NCBI GenBank assembly: GCA_902463725.1
Contig: CABQGK010000004.1
Span: 1 to 64,000 of the forward strand
DNA: 64,000 nucleotides
Direction: 5' to 3'
DNA from: an uncultured Sutterella sp.
GTDB taxonomy: Bacteria; Pseudomonadota; Gammaproteobacteria; Burkholderiales; Burkholderiaceae_F
Shown here: positions 25,405-33,479 of the stretch, piece by piece
Layout of the letters: each line of letters opens with the position of its first letter
Numbering within the stretch: the first letter of the stretch is position 1
Program-made: the position numbers and the translations under genes
The notes under the pieces: model-generated
What the model was told of the DNA's origin: nothing
The model's input: the letters and a program-made list of their open reading frames with translations, nothing else
Database searches by the model: none

Positions 25405-25425
25405 CACTACCTCCCGCGGGATAGG
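25405..25425. promoter_or_regulatory. 7-2-7 palindrome, likely response-regulator site (copy 2)
   Basis: TACCTCC-CG-CGGGATA, the same 21-bp block as at 13470-13490 with one difference. It is 104 bp upstream of the reductase start and just beyond the stop of the reductase gene that is co-transcribed with the two-component genes. Confidence 0.62.
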
Positions 25426-25456
25426 GTCAAACCTTAGGAAAAACCCTAATTCGCGT

Positions 25457-26998
25457 TCACCGCCCTTTGGTTTGTGCTTGCACTTGTGCGACTGCACGCT
25501 TAGCGGCCTGCCGCCCCGCCTCTCGCCCCATCACCACGCACGCGGTCATCGCTAAGCCGCCGAGGCGACTTTGCCCAAAGAGCCCGCCCACGGTTTCGCC
25601 CGCTGCGTAAAGTCCCTCAATGATGCCGCCCTCGCGGCTCAACACTTCTGCCGCTTCATCGATGGCAATGCCGCCCAAGGTCGTGTGAATAAAGAGCCGC
25701 TCCTCGCCCCAGTAGTACGGGGGACGGTTGATTTCTTGCGTGAAAATCTTCTTCCCAAAGAGCGGATCGCGCCCATCGCGCGCGCCGCGGTTGTACTCGT
25801 CAAGCGTCTTCTGTAGCACCGCGCTATCCACTCCCATCGCAATGGCCATTTCAGCGACGGTATCGCTTTTTCTCACTGTTCCATCCGCCAACTTCATCCC
25901 AAGGCTAATGCCCTTTTTCGACTGCGAGTCCGTAATCACCCACATGCGTTGGTTGGGGAGCTTTAAGAGTGCCCGCTCCAGATCCTTCCAGGTGCCACCC
26001 TCGTTGACGAAGCGCCGACCTTCGCCATCGACAAAAATATCGCCGCCCACATAGTCCAAAAGGCGTCCGCCGGTAATCGGCATCAGCTGGATATTGTTCA
26101 TGTCTTTGAGAAGCGCTCCAACGGACTCCGCAATCAAAATCCCGTCTCCTGTTGCGCCATCAAAAAAGTACCCTTTGGGGTTAGCGGTGGTGTGCATCCC
26201 CGCGGGCAGCGTCGGGGCGTAGCGCCGCACCATCTCACTATTGGCGGTAAAGCCCCCAGTGGCGATGATGACCGAGCGCGCTCGAAAGGTCGCACTAATA
26301 TTGTCGCTTGCTGCCTCAAGCTCCCAGAGGCGCCCCACTGCTGAGGCTTGCGAGTGCAACCCCGTCATCCGAGTATTGAGTCGCACAACGAGCCCACGGC
26401 GAACCGCTGCCTCAAAAAGCGCCCGCGTGTAGGCAAGCCCCGGTTGCGCGCTTTTTGCCATGAGCGATCTGGGGGTGAGGCCACCGAGTGACTGAAAGAC
26501 CTGTGGGGCAAACTCAACCCCTGCGGCCTTGAGCCACTCAAGCGCGGATTCACTTTCTCGCCCAATCTTGCGAATAAGTCCTTCGGCTGCACCTTGACCG
26601 CCCACACTGCGCGCTTCCTCCCACATACGGTCGGTGGAGTCCACAAGCCCCTGCGCATGCTGATTGGGTGAATTCACCACCGCAAGCGTCCCTGTGGAGT
26701 GAAAACTATGCCCGCCGATAATAGGCCCCTTCTCAATGAGTAGCACGCGCTCGGCACCCGCTTCAAGCGCAGCGAGCGCTGCAGCAGAGCCCGCTAAGCC
26801 GCTGCCTACCACCAGCACGTCCCAGAGCTCCTCTTCTTGCGCGCGAGGAGCACGCTCCGCGTAGCTCTCGCGAGGTAGCGCCGCTCGCGCACTCGCTATC
26901 GCCCCTAAGGGCGCAAAGGGACTGCTCGCCGAGAGCGCCGCGAGCGCCCCTGCACATAGCAAGCGCCGACGGCGCATGAGTGGCTTATTCGCGCTCAT
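25457..26998 (-). CDS. Exported FAD-dependent reductase in the two-component operon
   Basis: 513 residues from ATG 26998, which overlaps the end of the response-regulator gene by 14 bases; a TTG at 27004 is an alternative. The leader LMRRRRLLCAGALAALSAS suggests Tat export. LWDVLVVGSGLAGSAAALAA, PIIGGHSFHSTG, and the C-terminal AAGETVGGLFGQSRLGGLAM identify the fumarate-reductase-like FAD family, with the usual HG pair replaced by LFGQ. Being translationally coupled to its regulator, it is either a co-sensor or the main target reductase of the system. It is only distantly similar to the neighbour at 23748-25301, so the two probably use different acceptors. Confidence 0.83.
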   Translation of the reverse strand: MSANKPLMRRRRLLCAGALAALSASSPFAPLGAIASARAALPRESYAERAPRAQEEELWDVLVVGSGLAGSAAALAALEAGAERVLLIEKGPIIGGHSFHSTGTLAVVNSPNQHAQGLVDSTDRMWEEARSVGGQGAAEGLIRKIGRESESALEWLKAAGVEFAPQVFQSLGGLTPRSLMAKSAQPGLAYTRALFEAAVRRGLVVRLNTRMTGLHSQASAVGRLWELEAASDNISATFRARSVIIATGGFTANSEMVRRYAPTLPAGMHTTANPKGYFFDGATGDGILIAESVGALLKDMNNIQLMPITGGRLLDYVGGDIFVDGEGRRFVNEGGTWKDLERALLKLPNQRMWVITDSQSKKGISLGMKLADGTVRKSDTVAEMAIAMGVDSAVLQKTLDEYNRGARDGRDPLFGKKIFTQEINRPPYYWGEERLFIHTTLGGIAIDEAAEVLSREGGIIEGLYAAGETVGGLFGQSRLGGLAMTACVVMGREAGRQAAKRAVAQVQAQTKGR

Positions 26999-27611
26999 CG
27001 TCAACCACCCCGATTTTTTCTAAGAGCCGATACGCATCGAGCGGATTGTTGACGTTGAATTTCGCAAAGGCGTTGGCGCGGTGCATCTTCACCGTCGTTT
27101 CCGCAATGTTTAGACGCGCGGCAATCTCTTTATTCGCAAGATTACGCACTGCGCCTTGGATGACCTGCTGCTCACGCGGCGTGAGACTCTCCCACGTGGC
27201 GCGTAGCGCACTGAGCTCATTCAAGCGCTCCCAATCCGCCACACTACGCGCAACGGCGGCCCGCACCTTTTCAATGAGCACCTCCGGCGCAACGGGCTTC
27301 TCTAAAAAATCCACCGCCCCATGCTGCATCGTATGCACGGCCATCGAGATGTCACCGTGCCCAGTAAGAAAGATAATGGGCACGCGCCAGCCTCTTTTTT
27401 GCATGATGTCCTGGAGCTCGAGCCCCGTCATCTTGGGCATTCTCACGTCTAGCACCACGCAACCAGGGCGATCAGGGCTATCACGCTCGAGAAACTCCGT
27501 CGCGCTCTCAAAGGTCGCCACGGAAAACCCGTTGACCTGTAGAAGCATCGCCTGCGAAGTACGGAAAAGCTCATCATCATCAACAAGTCTGACGATCGGG
27601 TGTTTCTGCAT
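26985..27611 (-). CDS. FixJ/TtrR-type response regulator
   Basis: 208 residues. The receiver domain has the acidic DDD pocket at 11-13, phospho-acceptor Asp55 (VVLDVRMPKMTG), Thr83 and Lys105 (FLEKPV). A LuxR-type HTH (about 140-205, LTPREQQVIQGAVRNLANKEIAARLNI split as LTPREQQVI and NKEIAARLNI) binds DNA. AAGGAG-N7-ATG is the ribosome site and the start lies inside the kinase gene (32-bp overlap). NarL/FixJ proteins bind inverted heptamers, so the 7-2-7 sites at 13470 and 25405 are the best candidate targets. Confidence 0.9.
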   Translation of the reverse strand: MQKHPIVRLVDDDELFRTSQAMLLQVNGFSVATFESATEFLERDSPDRPGCVVLDVRMPKMTGLELQDIMQKRGWRVPIIFLTGHGDISMAVHTMQHGAVDFLEKPVAPEVLIEKVRAAVARSVADWERLNELSALRATWESLTPREQQVIQGAVRNLANKEIAARLNIAETTVKMHRANAFAKFNVNNPLDAYRLLEKIGVVDDERE

Positions 27612-29499
27612 TCTCTTGCTCCTTCAATGACGCCTCGCTATGGACTAATTGGTCAAAACTCACCTCAACGCGCAGCCCGCCGCCCGCGCGGCGGTAGAAA
27701 TGCATGAGCGCCGCATGACTATCTGCAATCCCGCGAACAATAGAAAGACCCATACCAAGACCTTCAGGTTTAACGCTATCAATCGTGCGCCCCAGCCGCT
27801 CAAAAGCTTCATCGGTGAGCGCGAGGCCACTATTTTCCACGCTCAATACCCAGCGAGCGCCGTTCGTTGCTTGCGCGAGTGTCACCATGACCTCTGGGAC
27901 AGGCGCCTGTGAGGCCGCCTCCACCGCATTTTTCAAAAGATTAAAAACGAGGAGTTCACACTCCAGCGCATCCCCGAGAATCGGGGCGGTAGCGGGCGTC
28001 TCGACCGTGACGACCGCAGCCTCTGGCAACGTCATCGCGAGCACACGCTCCGCATCACGCACGCTTTTTGCGAGATCCATCGGGACATGGGCCGAGCGCT
28101 GCGACTTCGCATACTGTCGCACGCGATCCACGATACCCGCGATTTTGGCAGTCTCTTTCAAAATGCCCTCCATCGCCGTGCCAGCCTGCGAGTCCGCGGC
28201 TTTCATCTCGGGAAAGAGATAACGCAGCACACTCGCAAAGTTGGTGATAGCGCCGAGCGGCGTGCGGATTTCATGCGCAATCATGGCACTCATCTGGTTA
28301 ACAACATTGCGTCGCTCGAGGCTTCCCAAACGCAAGCGTGCCGTCCTCGCCTCTCGCTCGCTGGCGCGCTGCGCAGAAAGCGCCTCACTCAGCTCCGCCG
28401 TACGGCGTTTGACCAAGTGGTGCAGGCGAAATTCGTTCACAATGAGCACCCCAATGAGGATCAGCGCAAGCAAAATCTCCGAGCGGTACTTCTCTAAGAA
28501 GGCTTCCCAAGAGACGCTTCTCAGGTACTCGTAGGGTCCCAAGCGCAGGGTTTTCAAAAGTTCATCCATCGCAGCACGCGAAACATGGACATGCCACTCA
28601 CCGAGCTCCTTACCGTCGGTTGAAAGAAGCGCAGCGAGCACTGCACGAACCGCCTGCTCATCAGTCCACTCAAACGCATAAAGCGTCGCGTCGGAATAAA
28701 GCGCTGTGGAGCGCGCGCAGTCAAGTTGTGGACCCGTTTTCTCATTGAGAATGCGTAAGCCACGCGCATCAACCAACTTTTCTTTCACCACACGCTCAAG
28801 CACGCAGGTATCAATCACCGCCGCATCAATCGCACCCGTGGCAAGCGCCGAGAAAATATTAGGTAGCGGTGTATTGAGGTAGCGCACCGCGGAGAAGAAA
28901 TGCTCGGGATCGGTCTTTAGTGCCGCAATCTCACCGAGCACCGCAAGCCACCCCGTATCAAGCTGCATGGTGGTGCCCACCACCGTGTTGCGCAGATCCT
29001 CGAGCCGCTTGATCTCTGGGTGCAAGTTGTTCACCAGGATCACACCACCGACGCTATGGGCAGCCTCTTGCGCTTCAGAGACCTTTCGCGTGGCTACGCT
29101 ATAAGCTCGGTAGGCGGTGCCGCTACCCGCAATGATGACTGAGGCTTGGGCAAAAACAAAATCGGGATGAAGCGCGGCGAGTTGGCTTTCCGCATCGGAG
29201 GCTTGAAACGCCCGTGCGCTCAGCCGATAGGGAGCCGCCTGGGCGGCCAGCGCTTGGTTAAGGTTTCGAAAGAGTGTCTCGAGCGTGCCCCCATCAAAAC
29301 TGAGGAGATACGCGTCGGGCACTGCCACAATGAGTTCACGGGGTGCGCTCGATGCGGTGCTCAACTGCGGAGCTGCACGCTGGGTGGGAGCAGTGCCATC
29401 AGCACCTTGCGCGCTCGGCACAGCGAGGAGCACAAGCGGCACAAGAGGCCCTAGCCGAGCTAGCCACGCAAGCAACCACTTTTCGCACGCCTTCAGCAA
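27580..29499 (-). CDS. Sensor histidine kinase with PhnD-like periplasmic domain (TtrS-like)
   Basis: 639 residues if translation starts at TTG 29499, chosen because AAGGAGG lies at the right distance and the protein then opens with a proper signal sequence (WLLAWLARLGPLVPLVLLAV); the frame is open to 29601 without a ribosome site. Residues about 50-320 form a phosphonate-binding-like sensor domain (DFVFAQASVIIAGSG, LRNTVVGTTMQLDTGWLAV, FSALATGAIDAAVID). A membrane helix follows (EILLALILIGVLIVNEF), then HAMP-less kinase modules with the H-box MIAHEIRTPLGAITNF, N-box LLKNAVEAA and G-box GLGMGLSIVRGIA. TtrS of Salmonella has this layout and senses tetrathionate; here the ligand is unknown. Confidence 0.87.
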   Translation of the reverse strand: MLKACEKWLLAWLARLGPLVPLVLLAVPSAQGADGTAPTQRAAPQLSTASSAPRELIVAVPDAYLLSFDGGTLETLFRNLNQALAAQAAPYRLSARAFQASDAESQLAALHPDFVFAQASVIIAGSGTAYRAYSVATRKVSEAQEAAHSVGGVILVNNLHPEIKRLEDLRNTVVGTTMQLDTGWLAVLGEIAALKTDPEHFFSAVRYLNTPLPNIFSALATGAIDAAVIDTCVLERVVKEKLVDARGLRILNEKTGPQLDCARSTALYSDATLYAFEWTDEQAVRAVLAALLSTDGKELGEWHVHVSRAAMDELLKTLRLGPYEYLRSVSWEAFLEKYRSEILLALILIGVLIVNEFRLHHLVKRRTAELSEALSAQRASEREARTARLRLGSLERRNVVNQMSAMIAHEIRTPLGAITNFASVLRYLFPEMKAADSQAGTAMEGILKETAKIAGIVDRVRQYAKSQRSAHVPMDLAKSVRDAERVLAMTLPEAAVVTVETPATAPILGDALECELLVFNLLKNAVEAASQAPVPEVMVTLAQATNGARWVLSVENSGLALTDEAFERLGRTIDSVKPEGLGMGLSIVRGIADSHAALMHFYRRAGGGLRVEVSFDQLVHSEASLKEQENAETPDRQTC

Positions 29500-29670
29500 C
29501 GACGCCTCCTTTGCGCTACAGACCACCTTCTGCCGCTGCCATAGGACAAGCGGCAATCCATCCCATTTTAGCTTAGTGACCTTCGACGTCGCGCTCTGCA
29601 CGCTTTCAGGCTAACGGCATCCATTTGAGGAAGAGCACTTACGCTCGTAATTAAGTGCAGAGTGTGGCGT

Positions 29671-29714
29671 AAAAAGAAAAGCCGGAACCGGTAAAAATCC
29701 TCGCCCGGTTCCGG
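29671..29714 (-). terminator. Terminator of the formate dehydrogenase accessory operon
   Basis: CCGGAACC (29682-29689) pairs with GGTTCCGG (29707-29714); the reverse strand continues CTTTTCTTTTT. It ends the leftward fdhD message. Confidence 0.78.
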
Positions 29715-29736
29715 ATAAAAGAGCCCTCTCGGTCCC

Positions 29737-30594
29737 TCAGAGACCAAGAAGACGTTCAGGATGCGCATAAACATTGGCCTTCTGACGTCGACAGAAAGCC
29801 GAAAGCGTCACCCCGGACTCTTCAGCAAGCCGCACAGCCAGCGCTGTGGGCGCAGAAACGGCAAACATGATTTCAATACCGCAGGCCGCGGCCTTCTGAA
29901 CCATCTCGTAGGAGGCACGAGAGCTCACAAAGAGCGCCCCATCGGTCCACCCGTTGAGCGCGCGAAGCCCGAGCAATTTATCGAGCGCGACGTGGCGACC
30001 GACGTCTTCCGCGCCACCCGCAAGTGTTCCATCAGGATGAACCCACACCGCCGCGTGCGTGCAGCCCGTCAGCCGCCCGAGCTCTTCGACTTTTTCCAAG
30101 TACCCAAGCCCCTGCTCATAGAGCCGCATGTCAAAGGTTTGCGTCTGCGGCACGCGCCGCTCTTTGCGAATTGCCCCGTCCAAGCTCTCCACACCGCAAA
30201 TACCGCACCCTGTGCGGCCCGTCATCGAGCGGCGATGCTCTTTGAGGTGCCAGAAACACTCGGAGGAAATATCAATACGCACTTCCATGCCCTTGCAGGC
30301 GGGCGCGACCTCAATGTCGTAGATATGGGAGAGATCGGGGACAATGCCTTCGGCAAGCGAAAACCCCACCGCAAACTCTTCGAGCATTTTCGGCGTGGTC
30401 ATCATCACCGCGTGCGAGATGCCGTTGTAGACAAGCGCAACGGGAATTTCCTCAGCCACCCAATCTTCTTCAGGCGCGGGAGAATTCATTCGATACACGG
30501 GCACCGTTTTGGCACCAAACGGATTGAGTCGTGTTGCACCCTCACCCATATCGTTTATATCGTTGCTTGCTCCAAACTTTCGCACGATACTCAT
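29737..30594 (-). CDS. fdhD: Formate dehydrogenase accessory sulfurtransferase FdhD
   Basis: 285 residues from ATG 30594 (GGGAGGC upstream; a frame open to 30624 adds ten). RTGCGICGVESL holds the two reactive cysteines with which FdhD passes sulfur from the cysteine desulfurase to the bis-MGD cofactor, needed to activate formate dehydrogenase. VGRHVALDKLLG and the SSRASYEMVQKAAACGI segment are also family-typical. It is the last gene of the fdn cluster. A short hairpin AGAGGGGC-AA-GCCCCTCT (30628-30645) separates it from fdhE. Confidence 0.93.
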   Translation of the reverse strand: MSIVRKFGASNDINDMGEGATRLNPFGAKTVPVYRMNSPAPEEDWVAEEIPVALVYNGISHAVMMTTPKMLEEFAVGFSLAEGIVPDLSHIYDIEVAPACKGMEVRIDISSECFWHLKEHRRSMTGRTGCGICGVESLDGAIRKERRVPQTQTFDMRLYEQGLGYLEKVEELGRLTGCTHAAVWVHPDGTLAGGAEDVGRHVALDKLLGLRALNGWTDGALFVSSRASYEMVQKAAACGIEIMFAVSAPTALAVRLAEESGVTLSAFCRRQKANVYAHPERLLGL

Positions 30595-30674
30595 CGCTTT
30601 GCCTCCCGACAACTCTGCTACCACCCAAGAGGGGCAAGCCCCTCTGCTCAGGCTCTAACGAATCGCGCCCCTCT

Positions 30675-31583
30675 TTAGGCTTGCGTCTCTGCTGTGGGTT
30701 GTGCAGAGGCCTCATCTTTGCTCGCTTCGTAGAAAAGCTCAAGCCCCGTCATGACGATTTGTTCGATATCGGCGTTAAAGCCCAATTCATCGGGCGCAAA
30801 CACCGTTGGCGTCGCTTCACCACAGGCCTTGCAGACATGCAAGCGGTGCGAATCATCCTCTTCATCGTGCAGGTACTGGAAGTCGCTGACGACCTCATTG
30901 CCGCAGTGCGCGCAACGAATACGCTCAAAGAGCCACGAAGCGCCGCAGCAGGTGCAGTGCAACTTCTTGCGGTTGCCGTTGGCAGTAGTTTCCGAGACAG
31001 AGGCGATGGCTGCTTCCGTGCCGCAGACAGGGCAAGCGACAGGGCGGTCGTGGTGCGCAACGTCATCGCGCTCGTTGGCGATCTCACGACTCCATTCGGT
31101 AGCGTGCGCATCCAAAAAGACGCGCAGCGTGTAGGCTAGCACGGGTAGCACAAAAAATTCAAAGAAATCGAGCTCCTCTGAGAGCGCCTCCACGCGATCA
31201 AAATAGGCGCCAGGCGTGCGGCCTGCGAGCTCAAGCAGCTCGGGCGTCGCGTACTGGCTCCAGTCCACCGCCATGCAACGGTCGGCGATGTCGCCTTCAA
31301 GCGCGAGCGCCGTCAAGAGCGTCGCGGCGAGCTCTTGCGCCACCCCCACAAAGTTCTCACTCGGAATCGCCACGGGGTACTTCGTGAGCAGCGTCAATTT
31401 GCTCGCACGCGTGGCTTCAAGGTCTTCGGGCGAAATCTCCACTGGTTCCGCATTCATCTGCTTAGCAAGATCGGCCGCTTTGAGGATCATCGGGCCAAAG
31501 GCCGTGAGGCGCTCTAGCACCATCGGATCCTTGTGAGCAACATATTTGGCGAGCGTGCGTTCGATTGACTTGCGGTTGAGCAT
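30675..31583 (-). CDS. fdhE: Formate dehydrogenase accessory protein FdhE
   Basis: 302 residues, cytoplasmic. The C-terminal half carries paired zinc/iron-binding cysteines of rubredoxin-like knuckles: CPVCG, CTCCG, CAHCG and CKACG. FdhE binds the catalytic subunit before Tat export and supports its maturation. The acidic C terminus is typical. It lies between fdnI and fdhD on the same strand; the 247-bp gap upstream contains two hairpins, so it may have separate expression. Confidence 0.92.
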   Translation of the reverse strand: MLNRKSIERTLAKYVAHKDPMVLERLTAFGPMILKAADLAKQMNAEPVEISPEDLEATRASKLTLLTKYPVAIPSENFVGVAQELAATLLTALALEGDIADRCMAVDWSQYATPELLELAGRTPGAYFDRVEALSEELDFFEFFVLPVLAYTLRVFLDAHATEWSREIANERDDVAHHDRPVACPVCGTEAAIASVSETTANGNRKKLHCTCCGASWLFERIRCAHCGNEVVSDFQYLHDEEDDSHRLHVCKACGEATPTVFAPDELGFNADIEQIVMTGLELFYEASKDEASAQPTAETQA

Positions 31584-31702
31584 GGTGTTTCCTTCTTCTG
31601 TTGTTGTTCTCCCACGCTAAGAGCTTTCCGCTGTAGCCCACTACGGGTTCCCCCGCGTTGGACTCGACGTGCGTTGGATAGGGGTGGAAGAACGCCTTGT
31701 GT

Positions 31703-31748
31703 CTTTCGGGTAAATGTTAGCGCACTCTTGCAAACACTTACCCGAAAG
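31703..31748. other. Perfect 11-bp inverted repeat downstream of fdnI
   Basis: CTTTCGGGTAA (31703-31713) and TTACCCGAAAG (31738-31748), 24-bp loop, no T-tract. With the stem at 31785-31809 it probably shapes message ends between fdnI and fdhE. Confidence 0.4.
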
Positions 31749-31784
31749 CTCCCAGCACGGACTGGAAGCATCGGGATTTTGGGT

Positions 31785-31809
31785 TGGGGGCGGCTGAGGT
31801 CCGCCCCCA
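31785..31809 (-). terminator. Stem-loop after fdnI, weak terminator
   Basis: TGGGGGCGG (31785-31793) pairs with CCGCCCCCA (31801-31809). Very stable, but only AAAATCCC follows on the reverse strand, so read-through into fdhE is likely. Confidence 0.5.
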
Positions 31810-31830
31810 GTTTCAGGAGGAAAGGTTGGT

Positions 31831-32547
31831 TTACTTCTTGTCGGGTTCGACCGTCACGTTCTTACCGAGGGCGATCTGCTGGTTAGCCCAGTAGCCCCAG
31901 TGATAAGCGGCGTCGGACTCGCTGACCTTACCGTCACCCCACATGATGCGGGCGGTGCCGCGGTAGGGCTGCCAGAGGCCAGAACCGAGGTAGGCGTGAA
32001 CCAAGCCCACGAATACCGCGATGAAGAAGAACACATCGTGAACAAGGTGAGCAACGAGGAGCGCGTTGGCGGAGAATTCCACCTTCATGCCGCCGTTGGG
32101 GAGCAGACCGGTGTTGAGCCAAAGCACAAGACCAGAGAGCGCCATGAACACGCAGGCAAAGAAGAGCGCGCCGTCGGCGAGACGCTGAGCACCCTTGACC
32201 TTGTGCTGCGGGGGCATATGAACCTTGCCCGGTGCAAAGAGGTAGAAGGGAACCTTAGCGGCCCATTCGAAGTCGTCCTTGTCCCACTTGGCGAAGATGT
32301 CTTCCGCCAAGAGGTGCACGAAGCCACCCGGGGAGCGCAAGAGCGCAAAGAGCGGAACCAGGATGAAAGGAATCGCCAGCACACGATGCACCATGCGCAT
32401 CGCCTTGGTGAATTCACCACCCATGATGCTGCCGCCCAAGGTCGGCCAAAACACAAACACCCCAGTGAGCGCCAGCAGAATGCAGCTGATGGCCACCGTG
32501 CCGTGAGTAACCCGCGTGAGCAGGGAATGACGCTGGATATAACGCAT
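31831..32547 (-). CDS. fdnI: Formate dehydrogenase gamma subunit (cytochrome b556)
   Basis: 238 residues with four membrane helices. His residues in THGTVAISCILLALTG, MRMVHRVLAIPF, LVAHLVHDVFFFIA and LVHAYLGSG are the expected ligands of two b hemes. FdnI passes electrons from the periplasmic alpha/beta subunits to the quinone pool. The loop ending GLWQPYRGTARIMWGDGKV matches the family. Eleven bases separate it from fdnH. Confidence 0.92.
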   Translation of the reverse strand: MRYIQRHSLLTRVTHGTVAISCILLALTGVFVFWPTLGGSIMGGEFTKAMRMVHRVLAIPFILVPLFALLRSPGGFVHLLAEDIFAKWDKDDFEWAAKVPFYLFAPGKVHMPPQHKVKGAQRLADGALFFACVFMALSGLVLWLNTGLLPNGGMKVEFSANALLVAHLVHDVFFFIAVFVGLVHAYLGSGLWQPYRGTARIMWGDGKVSESDAAYHWGYWANQQIALGKNVTVEPDKK

Positions 32548-32558
32548 TCTATGCCTCC

Positions 32559-33458
32559 TTATTCCTGTTTAGCGGCTTCTTTCGCAAGAAGCTCCTTGAC
32601 TTCGGCATCAGCCTTGGCACGCTGTTCAGGCGTCCAGTGGGCCTTCGCTTCTTCCATGGTCATTTCCTTACGGCTGTAACCGCGGGAAGCCACGAAGCTA
32701 GCAGCCAAGCCAGCCAGCACGGCAACCGTGCCAACACCCGTGACAGCCTTCATCGTCTGCATGAGGCCCACCTTACCGTCGACCTTCGGATTGGTCGGCA
32801 AGTCATAGGCTTCGTGACCGTACTGGCAGACGTGGATGACGTGCAGGCCGCCACACTCGTTTTCGCCGTAGACCTCAGCCTTGTCAAAGCCACGGGCCTT
32901 GAGGACCTTCACGCGTTCGTGAGCGATCTTGAGCATTTCTTCACGCTTACCGAACTTGAGCGCTTCAGGCTGGCAGGTCTTCACGCAGGCCGGGATACCA
33001 CCTTCTTCAAGACGATCCCAGCAGAGCGTGCACTTGTCGATCAAGCCGTCGAGCGGACGATAGCGAGGCACATCGAACGGGCAAGCGCTCTGGCAGTACG
33101 TGCAGCCATTGCACTTTTCCGTATCGAACGCCACAACACCGTCTTCACGATGGTAGAGCGCGCCCGAGGAGCAGATGTTCACGCAGCCGGCGTCCGTGCA
33201 GTGCTGGCAGGAATGACGACCGATTGCCCAGTTGATTTCCTGGAACTTGTTGCCAGAGGGCTGTTCGTCGAAGCGCATCACCAGACGCGTATCGCCGTTG
33301 AGGTCCGCCGGGCTCTGATAGGAACCCGTGAACTTGTTCTCGTTCAGACCCAGTGCGCTGGGCAGCATGTTCCACTGTTTGCAAGCCACCTGACAGCCTT
33401 TGCACCCAGTGCAATGCGACGTATCGTAGAGGATGGCAACTTCATTGCTATTACGCAT
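32559..33458 (-). CDS. fdnH: Formate dehydrogenase beta subunit (four 4Fe-4S clusters)
   Basis: 299 residues. Cysteine clusters CTGCKGCQVAC (16-26), CQHCTDAGCVNIC, CNGCTYCQSACP and CTLCWDRLEEGGIPACVKTC coordinate four 4Fe-4S centres. Near residue 240 a single helix (TGVGTVAVLAGLAASFVA) anchors the subunit on the periplasmic face, as in E. coli FdnH. It relays electrons from the Mo/W active site to cytochrome b. It starts 21 bases after fdnG ends. Confidence 0.94.
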   Translation of the reverse strand: MRNSNEVAILYDTSHCTGCKGCQVACKQWNMLPSALGLNENKFTGSYQSPADLNGDTRLVMRFDEQPSGNKFQEINWAIGRHSCQHCTDAGCVNICSSGALYHREDGVVAFDTEKCNGCTYCQSACPFDVPRYRPLDGLIDKCTLCWDRLEEGGIPACVKTCQPEALKFGKREEMLKIAHERVKVLKARGFDKAEVYGENECGGLHVIHVCQYGHEAYDLPTNPKVDGKVGLMQTMKAVTGVGTVAVLAGLAASFVASRGYSRKEMTMEEAKAHWTPEQRAKADAEVKELLAKEAAKQE

Positions 33459-33479
33459 TCTTTATTCTCCTTCGTATGG

